This document shows positions 1-7,611 of a stretch of 17,263 nt of DNA, piece by piece. Source of the stretch: Bradyrhizobium sp. Lineage in GTDB: Bacteria; Pseudomonadota; Alphaproteobacteria; Rhizobiales; Xanthobacteraceae. The translations under genes and the position numbers were made by a program. Location of the stretch: NCBI GenBank assembly GCA_025960445.1, contig JAICIT010000006.1, forward strand, positions 1 through 17,263. Direction: 5' to 3'. Each line of letters opens with the position of its first letter. Position 1 is the stretch's first letter. The notes below the pieces were generated by a model. It saw nothing but the letters and a program-made list of their open reading frames with translations. It was not told the origin of the DNA and did no database searches.

Positions 1-22
1 CCACGCCGACGTGGCGGGCGCC
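1..22. repeat. Direct repeat, left copy (22 bp visible)
   Basis: The 22 bases at the very start of the window, beginning CCACGCCGACGTGG, recur without mismatch and in the same orientation at 7212-7233. The right end of the match is defined (base 23 differs from 7234). The left end is cut by the window edge, so the real repeat may be longer. A chance exact match of this length within 17 kb is very unlikely. If this is a contig end, an assembly artefact is also possible. Confidence 0.75.
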
Positions 23-330
23 AAATGCGGTCGTAGTTGGCGCGCACCTTCCGGCGGGCCAGGCTGCAAACGGTCGACCAGTTTGCGACGCATGTTGATC
101 GACCTATTGACGCCGACTTCGTTCGGGCCGCGCTGGGCTATTTACGCCCGCAGAATTCCCGTGTGACTGGAGCCAAGTCAGAGAGCAGTGCCGTTGCCCG
201 AACAACTCGAAGCTAAATTTTCGGGTGGAGCAGGTCGGCATCCCGCGTCCGCCTTTTATTGGGTTGTTGCGCGCCGGCACGGGCAGTAGATTATCGGTTC
301 CGGTGGCCCTGCCGCAACGATGGCTCTCCC
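1..330. other. Left-edge noncoding region with one copy of a direct repeat
   Basis: I recognise no gene here. Bases 1-22 match 7212-7233 exactly, where the sequence encodes the GARHVGV stretch near the C terminus of the CAP-domain protein. The identity stops at base 23 and may continue to the left beyond the window. A short minus-strand frame opens at an ATG near base 93 (MRRKLVDRLQPGP...) and runs off the window edge. It has no recognisable homology and may be chance. The promoter and leader of the cyclase gene at 331 should lie in the right half of this region, but I see no convincing -35/-10 pair. Confidence 0.5.
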
Positions 331-3300
331 ATGAAGTGCTCGAGGTGCCAACACGAGAACCGGACCGGTGCGAGATTCTGTGAGGAGTGCGCAGCTCCTT
401 TGCCACAGACTTGCCCAAACTGTAAAAGCTTGAGCTTACCGGGAGCCCGGTTCTGCTCGCAATGTGCGCAGCCGATCGGACTCGACAGCGAATTTCGCAC
501 GACGAACCGGTTCGTATCACCTGACAACTATACTCCGAAGCATCTAGCTGACCGGATACTGACGTCGAAAAGCGATTTCGAAGGTGAGCGCAAGCAGGTC
601 ACCGTCCTGTTTGCCGATATCGTTGGGTCTCTGGGAATAATAGCAGATCGCGATCCGGAAGAGGCGCAGCGGCTCCTCGATCCCGTTCTCGATACCATGC
701 TGGAGGCAGTCCACCACTATGAAGGCATGGTCAACCGGGTCATGGGAGATGGGATCATGGCCCTTTTTGGCGCCCCTCTCGCTCATGAAGATCATGCGGT
801 TCGCGCGTGCTATTCGGCCCTTAGAATGCAGCAAACGATCGCGCGTTATGCCGAAGAAGTTCGCCGCACCCACGGCATACCTATAACAATCCGGGTCGGC
901 CTGAATTCAGGAGAAATCGTCGTCTCGTCAATCAACAATGATCTCTACATGGACTACACCGTCGTCGGGCAAACCGCGCATTTGGCATCTCGCATGGAAC
1001 AGATGGCAATGCCGGGCTCGGTCCTTGCCACTGCCGATACCGCAAGGCTCGTCGAAGGATACGTCAAGGCAAAATCTCTCGGAGCGATGCCAATAAAGGG
1101 ACTGGCGTATCCCGTCGAAGTTATTGAGATAACCGACGGCGGCTCTGAGCGGACGAGATTCCAAGCATCTGCCTGGCGGGGATTGACGCCCTTCGTTGGC
1201 AGGACGGTGGAACTTCGACAGCTTGGTCAGGCCCTCGACGAATCCCGGGGCGGTCACGGCCAGGTACTGGCCGTTGTTGGCGAACCTGGTATGGGCAAGT
1301 CACGCCTTATCCATGAATTTGTTCATTCATCACAGACTGAAGGGTGTTTGATTCTGGAGACCAACTCCGCTTCATATGGTCATGCTGCGTCCTACTTGCC
1401 GGTCATCGAACTGCTTCGGCATTACTATTTCAAGATCAATCTCCGCGACAACGCAAAGTCCATCCGCGAGAAGGTTACGGGCAAGATTCTGATGCTTGAT
1501 CCCTCGTTGCAGGATGCGATACCGCCTGTGCTCGATCTTCTGGACGCGCTGGATGCCGGACATCCATTCCAATCGCTCGATCCTCTCCAGCACCGACAGC
1601 ACACCTTCAATGCGATTACCCGACTATTGCTGAGTGAAAATCGGATTCAGCCCGTTGTCGCCGTCTTCGAAGACCTGCATTGGAACGATTCCCTGACGTT
1701 GGGACTACTCAACGAGATCGTCGTCAACGCACAGGACGCACGCCTGCTTCTTTTGGTAACTTATCGTCCCGAATTCCAAGACGAATGGAAGGGCCGCCCG
1801 AATTACCGTAAGTTGCGTCTTGAGCCCCTTGAGAGCGAAAGCCTCACCGCACTTCTGCAATCCTTACTGGGATCAGACCCGGCTCTCGCAGAGGTGAAAG
1901 GCTTTGTTCATGATCGCGCGGGCGGTAATCCGTTTTTTGTGGAAGAGCTCGTTCGCACCCTGGTGGACCGCGGCGTCCTCGACGGAACGCGCAAAAATTT
2001 CAAAATCAAGAAGCATTTTTCAGGAAACGAGATCCCGCCCACCGTGCAGGCCGTCCTTGCCGCTCGCATAGACGCGCTGCCAAAAACTGAAAAGAGGTTG
2101 CTTCAGGAGGCATCAGTTATCGGATATGACATTCCTCTTTCGCTGCTGCACGAAATCTCGAGTGTGCACGATGAACAAATCCGCGGTACTCTCAACAATT
2201 TGCAAGCGGCCGAATTTCTCTACACCACGCAGCTTTACCCCGATCTTCAATTTTCCTTCAAACACGCGCTCACTCATGATGTCGCGTATGCCGGGTTGCG
2301 TAGCGATCGGCGGCGCGAAATACACCGCCGCGTCGTGCAGGCGATAGAAACCCAATATGCCGCCCGCATTGGCGAGCAGGTCGAGCGTTTGGCAGATCAT
2401 GCACTGCGCGGCCAGCTTCCGGAAAAGGCAATCATGTATCTGCGGCAGGCGGGAACGAAGGCTGCGGATCGGGAAGCCTATCCTGAGGCGGTGATACTTT
2501 TCGAAAAGGCTCTGGAAGCGCTGGCGCAATTGCCCGAGAGCATCGATACGCTCGAGAAAGCAATCGACATTCGCTTCGATATCCGCAACGTGCTTCAGCC
2601 GTTGGGCGATCGGGAACGTATCGCGTCCTATCTCCGCGAGGCCGGGCAACTGGCCGATCAGATTGGCGACAATCAGCGGATGGGGTGGGTGCAATCCTAT
2701 TTGACCGAACAGTTCTGGATGCTCGGTCAATACGAGGAATCCATTCAGGCAGGCGAAAAGGCCCTCGCCGTTGCGAAGCAACCTTCAGACTTGCCACTGC
2801 AAGTCCTCACAAATTTGCATCTGGGTTTGGCACATCATACTCGGGGGGACTACGTTAAGGCCCGGGAATATTTCGGCTGGAATGTCACCCGCCTAGAGGG
2901 CAGTCTGGCTGGCGAGCGTTTCGGGATCTTCGTCTTGCCCTCCTCGTTCGCTCGCAGCTTTATTGGATGGGGTCTTGCCGAGAGCGGCAAATTTTCCGAA
3001 GCGTTCAATATAGCGGAAGATGCCCTTCGTATCGCTGAAGATGCCAATCATCCCTTCAGTTGCGGCTACGCCCATCTCGGTCTCGGGGTTGTGGCCTTAC
3101 GACAGGGAAACCTGCGCAGGGCGTTACGCTCATTCGAGCGGGCCTTGGCAGCGGGAGCCTTTGCGGACAGCCCGGTTGGATTCGCCTTCGTCGCGCTTCA
3201 TCTTGGCTATGCGCTCTCGCTTGTCGGCCGAGCTAACGAGGGACTTCCGATACTTGAGAAAACTATTCACGTTGCAGAATCTCGGGGATTTGTAGCGCGA

Positions 3301-3666
3301 CATTCCTTGCGTCTTGCTTATGCCAGTGAGGCTTACTTAACTCTAGGCCGGGAGGCCGATGCACTGAAGACAGCCACGCGCGCCCTCGAACTCGCCCGTA
3401 AGCACGGAGAACGGGCGAACGAGGCTTATTCGTTGCGAATGCTCGGTGAGATTGACCTCAATCGGGGAAACCTCCGCAATGCGAGGTCTCGGCTGACTGC
3501 GAGTTTGGCGCTGGCCAAGGAACTGGGCATGCGCCCTTTGGAGGCAAATTGCCATAGGGGACTCGCCAATTTGTTCGACCTCGGCAAGCAGAAATCCCAT
3601 GCAGAGCGTCACCGCGACATCGCTAACTCGCTGGTTCATACGATGAAAATGCGGTTCTGGGGATAA
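331..3666 (+). CDS. Zinc-ribbon / class III nucleotide cyclase / STAND-like ATPase / TPR protein
   Basis: Predicted cytoplasmic signalling protein of 1111 aa. Residues 1-48 hold two CxxC...CxxC zinc ribbons (C3/C6, C17/C20, C28/C31, C42/C45). A class III cyclase homology domain spans about 85-268, with metal-binding D96 (FADIVGS) and D140 (GDGIMALFGAP) and R221. The purine-binding lysine position four residues before D140 is R136, and the usual Asn seven residues after T210 is H217. A P-loop ATPase follows, with Walker A GEPGMGKS at 317-324 and Walker B VVAVFEDLHW at 442-451. From about residue 690 to the end the protein is helical with TPR-like repeats. This architecture is a known cyclase-AAA-TPR family, common in rhizobia and probably a ligand- or protein-sensing switch. 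I chose ATG 331 because it begins right at the zinc ribbon; a TTG at 259 would add 24 unrelated residues. No strong Shine-Dalgarno is visible. The gene has lower GC than genes to the right. Its ligand, and whether it makes cAMP, are unknown. Confidence 0.88.
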   Translation: MKCSRCQHENRTGARFCEECAAPLPQTCPNCKSLSLPGARFCSQCAQPIGLDSEFRTTNRFVSPDNYTPKHLADRILTSKSDFEGERKQVTVLFADIVGSLGIIADRDPEEAQRLLDPVLDTMLEAVHHYEGMVNRVMGDGIMALFGAPLAHEDHAVRACYSALRMQQTIARYAEEVRRTHGIPITIRVGLNSGEIVVSSINNDLYMDYTVVGQTAHLASRMEQMAMPGSVLATADTARLVEGYVKAKSLGAMPIKGLAYPVEVIEITDGGSERTRFQASAWRGLTPFVGRTVELRQLGQALDESRGGHGQVLAVVGEPGMGKSRLIHEFVHSSQTEGCLILETNSASYGHAASYLPVIELLRHYYFKINLRDNAKSIREKVTGKILMLDPSLQDAIPPVLDLLDALDAGHPFQSLDPLQHRQHTFNAITRLLLSENRIQPVVAVFEDLHWNDSLTLGLLNEIVVNAQDARLLLLVTYRPEFQDEWKGRPNYRKLRLEPLESESLTALLQSLLGSDPALAEVKGFVHDRAGGNPFFVEELVRTLVDRGVLDGTRKNFKIKKHFSGNEIPPTVQAVLAARIDALPKTEKRLLQEASVIGYDIPLSLLHEISSVHDEQIRGTLNNLQAAEFLYTTQLYPDLQFSFKHALTHDVAYAGLRSDRRREIHRRVVQAIETQYAARIGEQVERLADHALRGQLPEKAIMYLRQAGTKAADREAYPEAVILFEKALEALAQLPESIDTLEKAIDIRFDIRNVLQPLGDRERIASYLREAGQLADQIGDNQRMGWVQSYLTEQFWMLGQYEESIQAGEKALAVAKQPSDLPLQVLTNLHLGLAHHTRGDYVKAREYFGWNVTRLEGSLAGERFGIFVLPSSFARSFIGWGLAESGKFSEAFNIAEDALRIAEDANHPFSCGYAHLGLGVVALRQGNLRRALRSFERALAAGAFADSPVGFAFVALHLGYALSLVGRANEGLPILEKTIHVAESRGFVARHSLRLAYASEAYLTLGREADALKTATRALELARKHGERANEAYSLRMLGEIDLNRGNLRNARSRLTASLALAKELGMRPLEANCHRGLANLFDLGKQKSHAERHRDIANSLVHTMKMRFWG

Positions 3667-3687
3667 GCCAGATGTGAGATAGGTCAC

Positions 3688-3710
3688 AGCACCTGACTCC
3701 TTGGGGTGCT
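3688..3710 (+). other. Small intercistronic hairpin
   Basis: AGCACC (3688-3693) can pair with GGTGCT (3705-3710) across an 11-base loop, just after the cyclase stop. There is no T run behind it, so it is not a standard intrinsic terminator. It may be an RNA-processing or attenuating structure between the two genes, or chance. Confidence 0.3.
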
Positions 3711-3752
3711 ATCAACAAGCAGGCCGATCAATGCTGAGCCGGGAGGGGCATC

Positions 3753-5030
3753 ATGTCGGAACGCAAATCAGTGATCATTACTTTTAAGCCGAAGGATCAG
3801 CGCCCTGACCAGCAAACGGATAAACTTCAAATCGTGCGAAATGTCTTGGCGAAGGGAACACGCGCGCTTTTTTTTGATGCCGCAACGCTCGCCATGGGTG
3901 CAGGCAGGCAGACCACCGAAGAACACGTAATCGGATATGACGTAAATAGATATGAGGCGCCTATCGTCAGCGCGCAGCTCACCGAGAGCGAAATCCTTGC
4001 GCTGCGCAGGAATGGCAATGTCGCCAAGGTCGAAGTCGATACAGCTTGTTATGCTGCTGGGTATGGTCCCTACAAGCACTTGCAGGCTTGCGAGCCGTGG
4101 CCTGTAACAACAGAAACGATCCCGGATGGCGTGAACCAGGTGAAGGCGCCTTTGGCGTGGGGCACTTCAAAGGGCAAAGGAATTCGCGTCGCCGTCCTGG
4201 ATACGGGCATTGATTTCGAGCATCAGGATTTGAAGGACAATTACGTCAGCGGTGTAAGCTTCGTGAAGGACGTATCATCGCCGATGGACGACCATTGTCA
4301 TGGCACGCACTGCGCAGGTACGATAGCGGCTGCGATGAATGGCGCCGGAGTGATCGGCGTTGCTCCGGAAGCATCGTTGTATGCCGTCAAGGTTTTGGAC
4401 AAGAACGCTAGCGGACTGTTCAGTTGGTCGATCGCTGGCATCGATTGGTGTATGAGAAACAACATACAGGTTATCAGTATGAGCTTGGGCAATCCCTCCG
4501 TGCCGGAGGCGGTGGAATTGATCTGCAACGCAGCGTGGTCCCAGGGGCTATTGATCGTGGCGGGCGCTGGAAACCAGGCAGGAAACCCTGTGCCCCCCCA
4601 ATTGTCCAACGTCGATTATCCTGCAAGATACAAGAACGTCGTTGCCGTATCCTCAATCGATTCTGACGATGTGATAGCGGCCAACAGCGGCCGGGGACCC
4701 GAAGTCGACCTCTGCGCGCCGGGCGTAGACATTTTGTCGACGCTTCCGAAAGGCCAATATGGAAGGATGAGCGGGACCAGCGTGGCTTGCCCGCATGTGT
4801 CCGGGGTTGCGGCGCTGGCCTGGGGCGCACACCCGTCCGCCAATAATGAGCAGATTTGGAACCTGATCGCTTCGACCGCCGACGACCTCGGCATATCAGG
4901 TCCGGATTCGAAGTACGGCTACGGCCGGGTCAATGCGCATGCGGCTTCGAGCGCATCGTTTCCGGGACCGGAAATCCGGAAAAGGGGCATCGGATGCTGT
5001 AACGAGGGCGAGCTTGCCTCCTGTGGCTGA
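3753..5030 (+). CDS. S8 (subtilisin-family) serine protease without signal peptide
   Basis: Subtilase of 425 aa with an intact catalytic machinery: D150 in IRVAVLDTGID, H183 in CHGTHCAGT, oxyanion-hole N274 in AGAGNQAGN, and nucleophile S343 in MSGTSVACPHVSG. Residues 1-100 form a separate N-terminal region. Its end (about 70-95, SAQLTESEILALRRNGNVAKVEVD) looks like an inhibitor-I9-type propeptide that would fold onto the active site until cleaved. The N terminus (MSERKSVIITFKPKD) is charged and not a secretion signal, so the enzyme is probably cytoplasmic or exported by another route. Eleven cysteines include two flanking the catalytic His motif and a CC...C tail. The start has a good GGGAGGGG Shine-Dalgarno at 3741-3748. 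It lies 86 bases after the cyclase gene on the same strand and may be co-transcribed. Substrate unknown. Confidence 0.9.
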   Translation: MSERKSVIITFKPKDQRPDQQTDKLQIVRNVLAKGTRALFFDAATLAMGAGRQTTEEHVIGYDVNRYEAPIVSAQLTESEILALRRNGNVAKVEVDTACYAAGYGPYKHLQACEPWPVTTETIPDGVNQVKAPLAWGTSKGKGIRVAVLDTGIDFEHQDLKDNYVSGVSFVKDVSSPMDDHCHGTHCAGTIAAAMNGAGVIGVAPEASLYAVKVLDKNASGLFSWSIAGIDWCMRNNIQVISMSLGNPSVPEAVELICNAAWSQGLLIVAGAGNQAGNPVPPQLSNVDYPARYKNVVAVSSIDSDDVIAANSGRGPEVDLCAPGVDILSTLPKGQYGRMSGTSVACPHVSGVAALAWGAHPSANNEQIWNLIASTADDLGISGPDSKYGYGRVNAHAASSASFPGPEIRKRGIGCCNEGELASCG

Positions 5031-5032
5031 GA

Positions 5033-5089
5033 CAAGAGGCGATTTCCGTCGGGCCATTGGCGCCGACTAGTGAAACTGCCGGCCTCTTG
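5033..5089. terminator. Nested inverted repeats between convergent genes, candidate bidirectional terminator
   Basis: CAAGAGGC at 5033-5040 is the exact reverse complement of GCCTCTTG at 5082-5089. Inside lies a tighter hairpin: GTCGGGCC (5048-5055) pairs with GGC-G-CCGAC (5059-5067, one bulged G) across ATT. It sits between the ends of the protease (5030, plus) and the TPR-like gene (5119, minus). There is no T run, so any termination would depend on structure or Rho. Confidence 0.45.
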
Positions 5090-5118
5090 ATTGCAGCCAT
5101 GCAACCTGCGCGCTCGAG

Positions 5119-6351
5119 TTAACCCGCGCGGTCGTTCCAGCTTTTCAATGCATCCAGAACCGCAAAATTGGGAAGCTCACTAATTCGACGGCGAGGCGAG
5201 ATTCCGAGCGGATCGCACTCGAGCGTGTCCTTGAGAAAGAGAGCCGCTAACATGTCTTGGCCCAGCCTTCCGAAACATAATCCCGCCATGTATCGCCCAA
5301 CTGCACTCGCTGGCGGTCCAAGCATTGCCGCCGTCGAGTACGCTTCGGATGCCTCCTTCAATTCGAGTCGAAGGTAATGGATTTCGCCAAGCTCCGCCCA
5401 TGCTTTAGAGTCGTACGGATCGACTTCGATCACCTTGAGAGACCTTGAGAGGGCTTCATCCTTGTCGCCGAGCCAGAGTGCTTCTTTTGTGCGACTCTCC
5501 ATCACGGCATGCAAGTTCTCGCGGTAGAGAAGATGCTGTGCAGGGGTGCCGGGCTTGATATTTCGCGCGTGACTTTCGGCCAAATCCATCGTGCGCTTCA
5601 TTTCATTTTTGTCACCGGCACGCTGTGGCAGAAAGCCCAGGCCGCGATAAAACCTGCTGGTGAAAAGCCCAGCGGTAAATTCGTCTGCGTCAGCAATGGT
5701 CAGTGCGAGAACCTTTTCGAGCCGACTGCTCCACGTCATGAGGTCTGCGATCTCGCAGCGATTCTTCGCCTTGTGAACAAAGACTTTGGCTGTCGCATTG
5801 AAGCATTCGGGAACGGCTGAAGGCGCGTTGAGGGCGATGTCTTCGAATACCGACATATCGGCACTTCGATAGTTCGAAGTTCGTTCGGGCAAATGCTGGA
5901 TGAAATTGGCCGACGCGCGCCAAAATGCTAGCCGCACTGTATCAAGGTCAGCACGACCGGCCTCAAAGTAGTCATGCGGAATGAGGGCGAGGAGAGGCTG
6001 ATAGAGGCACATCGAATGAAGCAAGCAAGCCAACCGGCACTTTTCCTCGCCGCGCAACGAGGTCCATTCCTCCAACGCAACGCACAAACGTCGCCAACGG
6101 TCGCTACGAAGACTTTCGGATAGCTCGCGCGGATCCGTTACAGCATATGCCCGTCCTGCCTCCCGGGCGAGTTGAATGCGAAATCCGGGCGAAAGCGCCC
6201 GTTGCGGAATAAATGGCAAAACGTCCGGCTCAACGAAAGAGCGCCAGCACTCTTCGAGATTCTGCGCATGAAGTGGTCCGTCGTTAGATTCGGCAAGATC
6301 AAGATACGGACGAAGCAACCACGTCGAGAAGCGCGAATCCAAGGTCAACAA
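5119..6351 (-). CDS. Hypothetical protein, TPR-like C-terminal part
   Basis: A 410-aa soluble protein that I do not recognise as a named family. It has no signal peptide or membrane segment. The C-terminal third, around residues 300-370 (ALSRSLKVIEVDPYDSKAWAELGEIHYLRLELKEASEAYSTAAMLGP), is clearly TPR-like, so it probably binds another protein. The first two thirds are helical with several tryptophans and no visible catalytic motif. The first in-frame start is TTG at 6351, with a second TTG at 6348; there is no in-frame ATG until about residue 113. The upstream gene's stop is at 6356-6358, four bases away, so translation is probably coupled. It converges on the protease gene. GC is lower than in genes to the right. 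Confidence 0.72.
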   Translation of the reverse strand: MLTLDSRFSTWLLRPYLDLAESNDGPLHAQNLEECWRSFVEPDVLPFIPQRALSPGFRIQLAREAGRAYAVTDPRELSESLRSDRWRRLCVALEEWTSLRGEEKCRLACLLHSMCLYQPLLALIPHDYFEAGRADLDTVRLAFWRASANFIQHLPERTSNYRSADMSVFEDIALNAPSAVPECFNATAKVFVHKAKNRCEIADLMTWSSRLEKVLALTIADADEFTAGLFTSRFYRGLGFLPQRAGDKNEMKRTMDLAESHARNIKPGTPAQHLLYRENLHAVMESRTKEALWLGDKDEALSRSLKVIEVDPYDSKAWAELGEIHYLRLELKEASEAYSTAAMLGPPASAVGRYMAGLCFGRLGQDMLAALFLKDTLECDPLGISPRRRISELPNFAVLDALKSWNDRAG

Positions 6352-6355
6352 AGCA

Positions 6356-6748
6356 TTACCCGAACAACGCGTGCATGCCGCCCTGTTCTCCCGTTTGATA
6401 TCGATCGTCCTTGAACCTAAGCCAATCCGCCTGCAGCTTGCTCAAAAGCCTGAAATTTGCCGCGTAATCGGGAAACTTACAGCCGATTATCTCGATAGCA
6501 TCGCTCAGCTCGGTAAACATGTGGAGCACGGGTGTGATCTCGAAAATCAAGTCTTTATCCTTGACCTGAAGGATCAGCAGCGAAATCGTTTCCCAGGAAT
6601 TGATAAGGAGATTAATGGCGCCCAAATCCTCGATCTCTTCGGACCTGGCGAGGACAGACGCGCCGCGCGATCTTCGCGTCACCTCCGCCTTCTGATAATG
6701 CGGGTTGCTGCGTATCTGGAATATGGTAGCGAGGAGTTGAGTGTCCAA
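6356..6748 (-). CDS. Hypothetical small helical protein
   Basis: A 130-aa protein of unknown function, first gene of a probable two-gene operon with the TPR-like gene. The N-terminal part (MDTQLLATIFQIRSNPHYQKA) and the central part (INLLINSWETISLLILQVKDKDLIFEI) are predicted helical. The central pattern, N-x-W/F-E followed by a hydrophobic helix and 'D-LI', faintly resembles small DUF4760-like proteins, but I would not assign it. No signal peptide. The start is TTG at 6748, preceded by a strong GGGAGG Shine-Dalgarno (6754-6759) with five-base spacing. An ATG at 6761 is out of frame and lies upstream of that site. Confidence 0.6.
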   Translation of the reverse strand: MDTQLLATIFQIRSNPHYQKAEVTRRSRGASVLARSEEIEDLGAINLLINSWETISLLILQVKDKDLIFEITPVLHMFTELSDAIEIIGCKFPDYAANFRLLSKLQADWLRFKDDRYQTGEQGGMHALFG

Positions 6749-6753
6749 AGTCG

Positions 6754-6759
6754 CCTCCC
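6754..6759 (-). promoter_or_regulatory. Shine-Dalgarno GGGAGG deciding a TTG start
   Basis: Read on the minus strand, GGGAGG is followed by five bases and then TTG at 6748-6746. This supports the TTG as the real start of the 130-aa gene. Confidence 0.6.
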
Positions 6760-6761
6760 AT

Positions 6762-7107
6762 TTTGTCGATTAAAACAATTCAGTTGGATTTTACTCGCGT
6801 AAGGCCTTGCAAACAATTCACGGTATTCATCGCCAAGATAACCGGCGGTAACAGTAAGATCGCTTTCGGTAAGCCAAAACTCTTGCAGCAATCATCGGGC
6901 GCAATTTCGCACCGGTCCTCGAACGGTCTTCCAAGAGTTGGAAACTATACTTCACACTTACGGTGCCAACCATCGAATCCAGAATTAGCCCATGAACAAA
7001 AAGAGAACCATTTGCTGATCCCCCAATCTGCTGACCGCGCTCGCGCCGATGGGCCATCACTCTGAATGCTTCCCCCACTAGCCCCGCAACACATCAAAGC
7101 CGCAACT
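6762..7107. other. Gene-free spacer, relatively AT-rich
   Basis: About 350 bases between the 130-aa gene (minus) and the CAP gene's downstream hairpin. Sampled lines are 43-47% GC, the lowest in the window. The short open frames on both strands lack a Shine-Dalgarno, known motifs or consistent codon use. The promoter for the minus-strand pair should be here, but no clear -35/-10 was found. Confidence 0.55.
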
Positions 7108-7140
7108 GACGCGAACGGCGCCTCGTGCCGCCATCGCGTC
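7108..7140 (-). terminator. Hairpin downstream of the CAP gene
   Basis: GACGCGA (7108-7114) pairs exactly with TCGCGTC (7134-7140), and inside it CGGC (7116-7119) pairs with GCCG (7127-7130). It starts 10 bases after the CAP stop in the direction of transcription. The T run of a classic terminator is missing. Confidence 0.45.
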
Positions 7141-7149
7141 GGAAGCCGG

Positions 7150-7611
7150 TCAGTCGGTAATCACCATCGCCCAGAACTTCCGGTAAGGCGACCTGGAGTT
7201 AGCTACGAACGCCACGCCGACGTGGCGGGCGCCGGACATCAATAAATTCTGGCGGTGGCCGGCGGAGTCTTCCCACTGTCTCAGCATCTCGCTGAAGCTC
7301 AGATACCCCGCGCCGATATTCTCCGCCGCCCTCGACTTGCGCAACGTGGCCACCCGAAATTCAAAACTGCCGGCTGCGCTGTGGCTCACGGACCCGGTAA
7401 CCGACATTGCCTGTGCCTGCCTTAGCGCCACCGCGCTCAGGCGGCTGTCCAGCCGCACTCTCGGCAAGCCATGCGCATGGCGGTAGGCGCTGATCGCGGT
7501 CGCATAATCGCCTGCGCTGGCCGCGGTGGCAAAACCCAGGCCGAACCCGAGCGTGAGGAGCAGCAACAACCTGATCGGCAATGGCGCCCGCCGAATCTCA
7601 CTGGCCATCAT
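7150..7611 (-). CDS. CAP-domain (SCP/PR1-like) exported protein
   Basis: Exported protein of 153 aa. An N-terminal signal sequence (R-rich start, then LPIRLLLLLTLGFGLGF) ends in a likely cleavage site after ASA (residue 33), leaving a mature protein of about 120 aa that is essentially one bacterial CAP domain. Hallmarks are the early His (SVSHSAAG), AENIGAGY, and W-x-x-S-x-G-H-x-x-N-L-L (WEDSAGHRQNLL) followed by GARHVGVAFV. The biochemical role of bacterial CAP proteins is largely unknown; periplasmic or secreted. The start overlaps the stop of the small upstream gene by 14 bases, so translation is probably coupled. Codons 127-133 carry the right copy of the 22-bp direct repeat, so the last 20 or so residues lie beyond a possible recombination boundary. 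Confidence 0.85.
   Translation of the reverse strand: MMASEIRRAPLPIRLLLLLTLGFGLGFATAASAGDYATAISAYRHAHGLPRVRLDSRLSAVALRQAQAMSVTGSVSHSAAGSFEFRVATLRKSRAAENIGAGYLSFSEMLRQWEDSAGHRQNLLMSGARHVGVAFVANSRSPYRKFWAMVITD
7212..7233. repeat. Direct repeat, right copy
   Basis: Exact copy of window bases 1-22, inside the CAP gene starting at codon Gly127. The CAP frame stays open through the repeat to its stop, so the gene appears intact here. The left copy is preceded, in CAP reading direction, by non-CAP sequence. Confidence 0.75.

Noticed and set aside
2113..2781. 222-aa open frame antisense to the cyclase gene
   Set aside because: It lies wholly opposite a well-supported coding region and shows no domain, signal or ribosome site.
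6950..6968. TGGCAC on the minus strand resembling half of a sigma-54 promoter
   Set aside because: The required second half (TTGC at the -12 spacing) is absent.
6763..7078. Short frames on both strands in the spacer left of the CAP gene
   Set aside because: No ribosome site, no recognisable motif and no coding-like codon use; they overlap each other.
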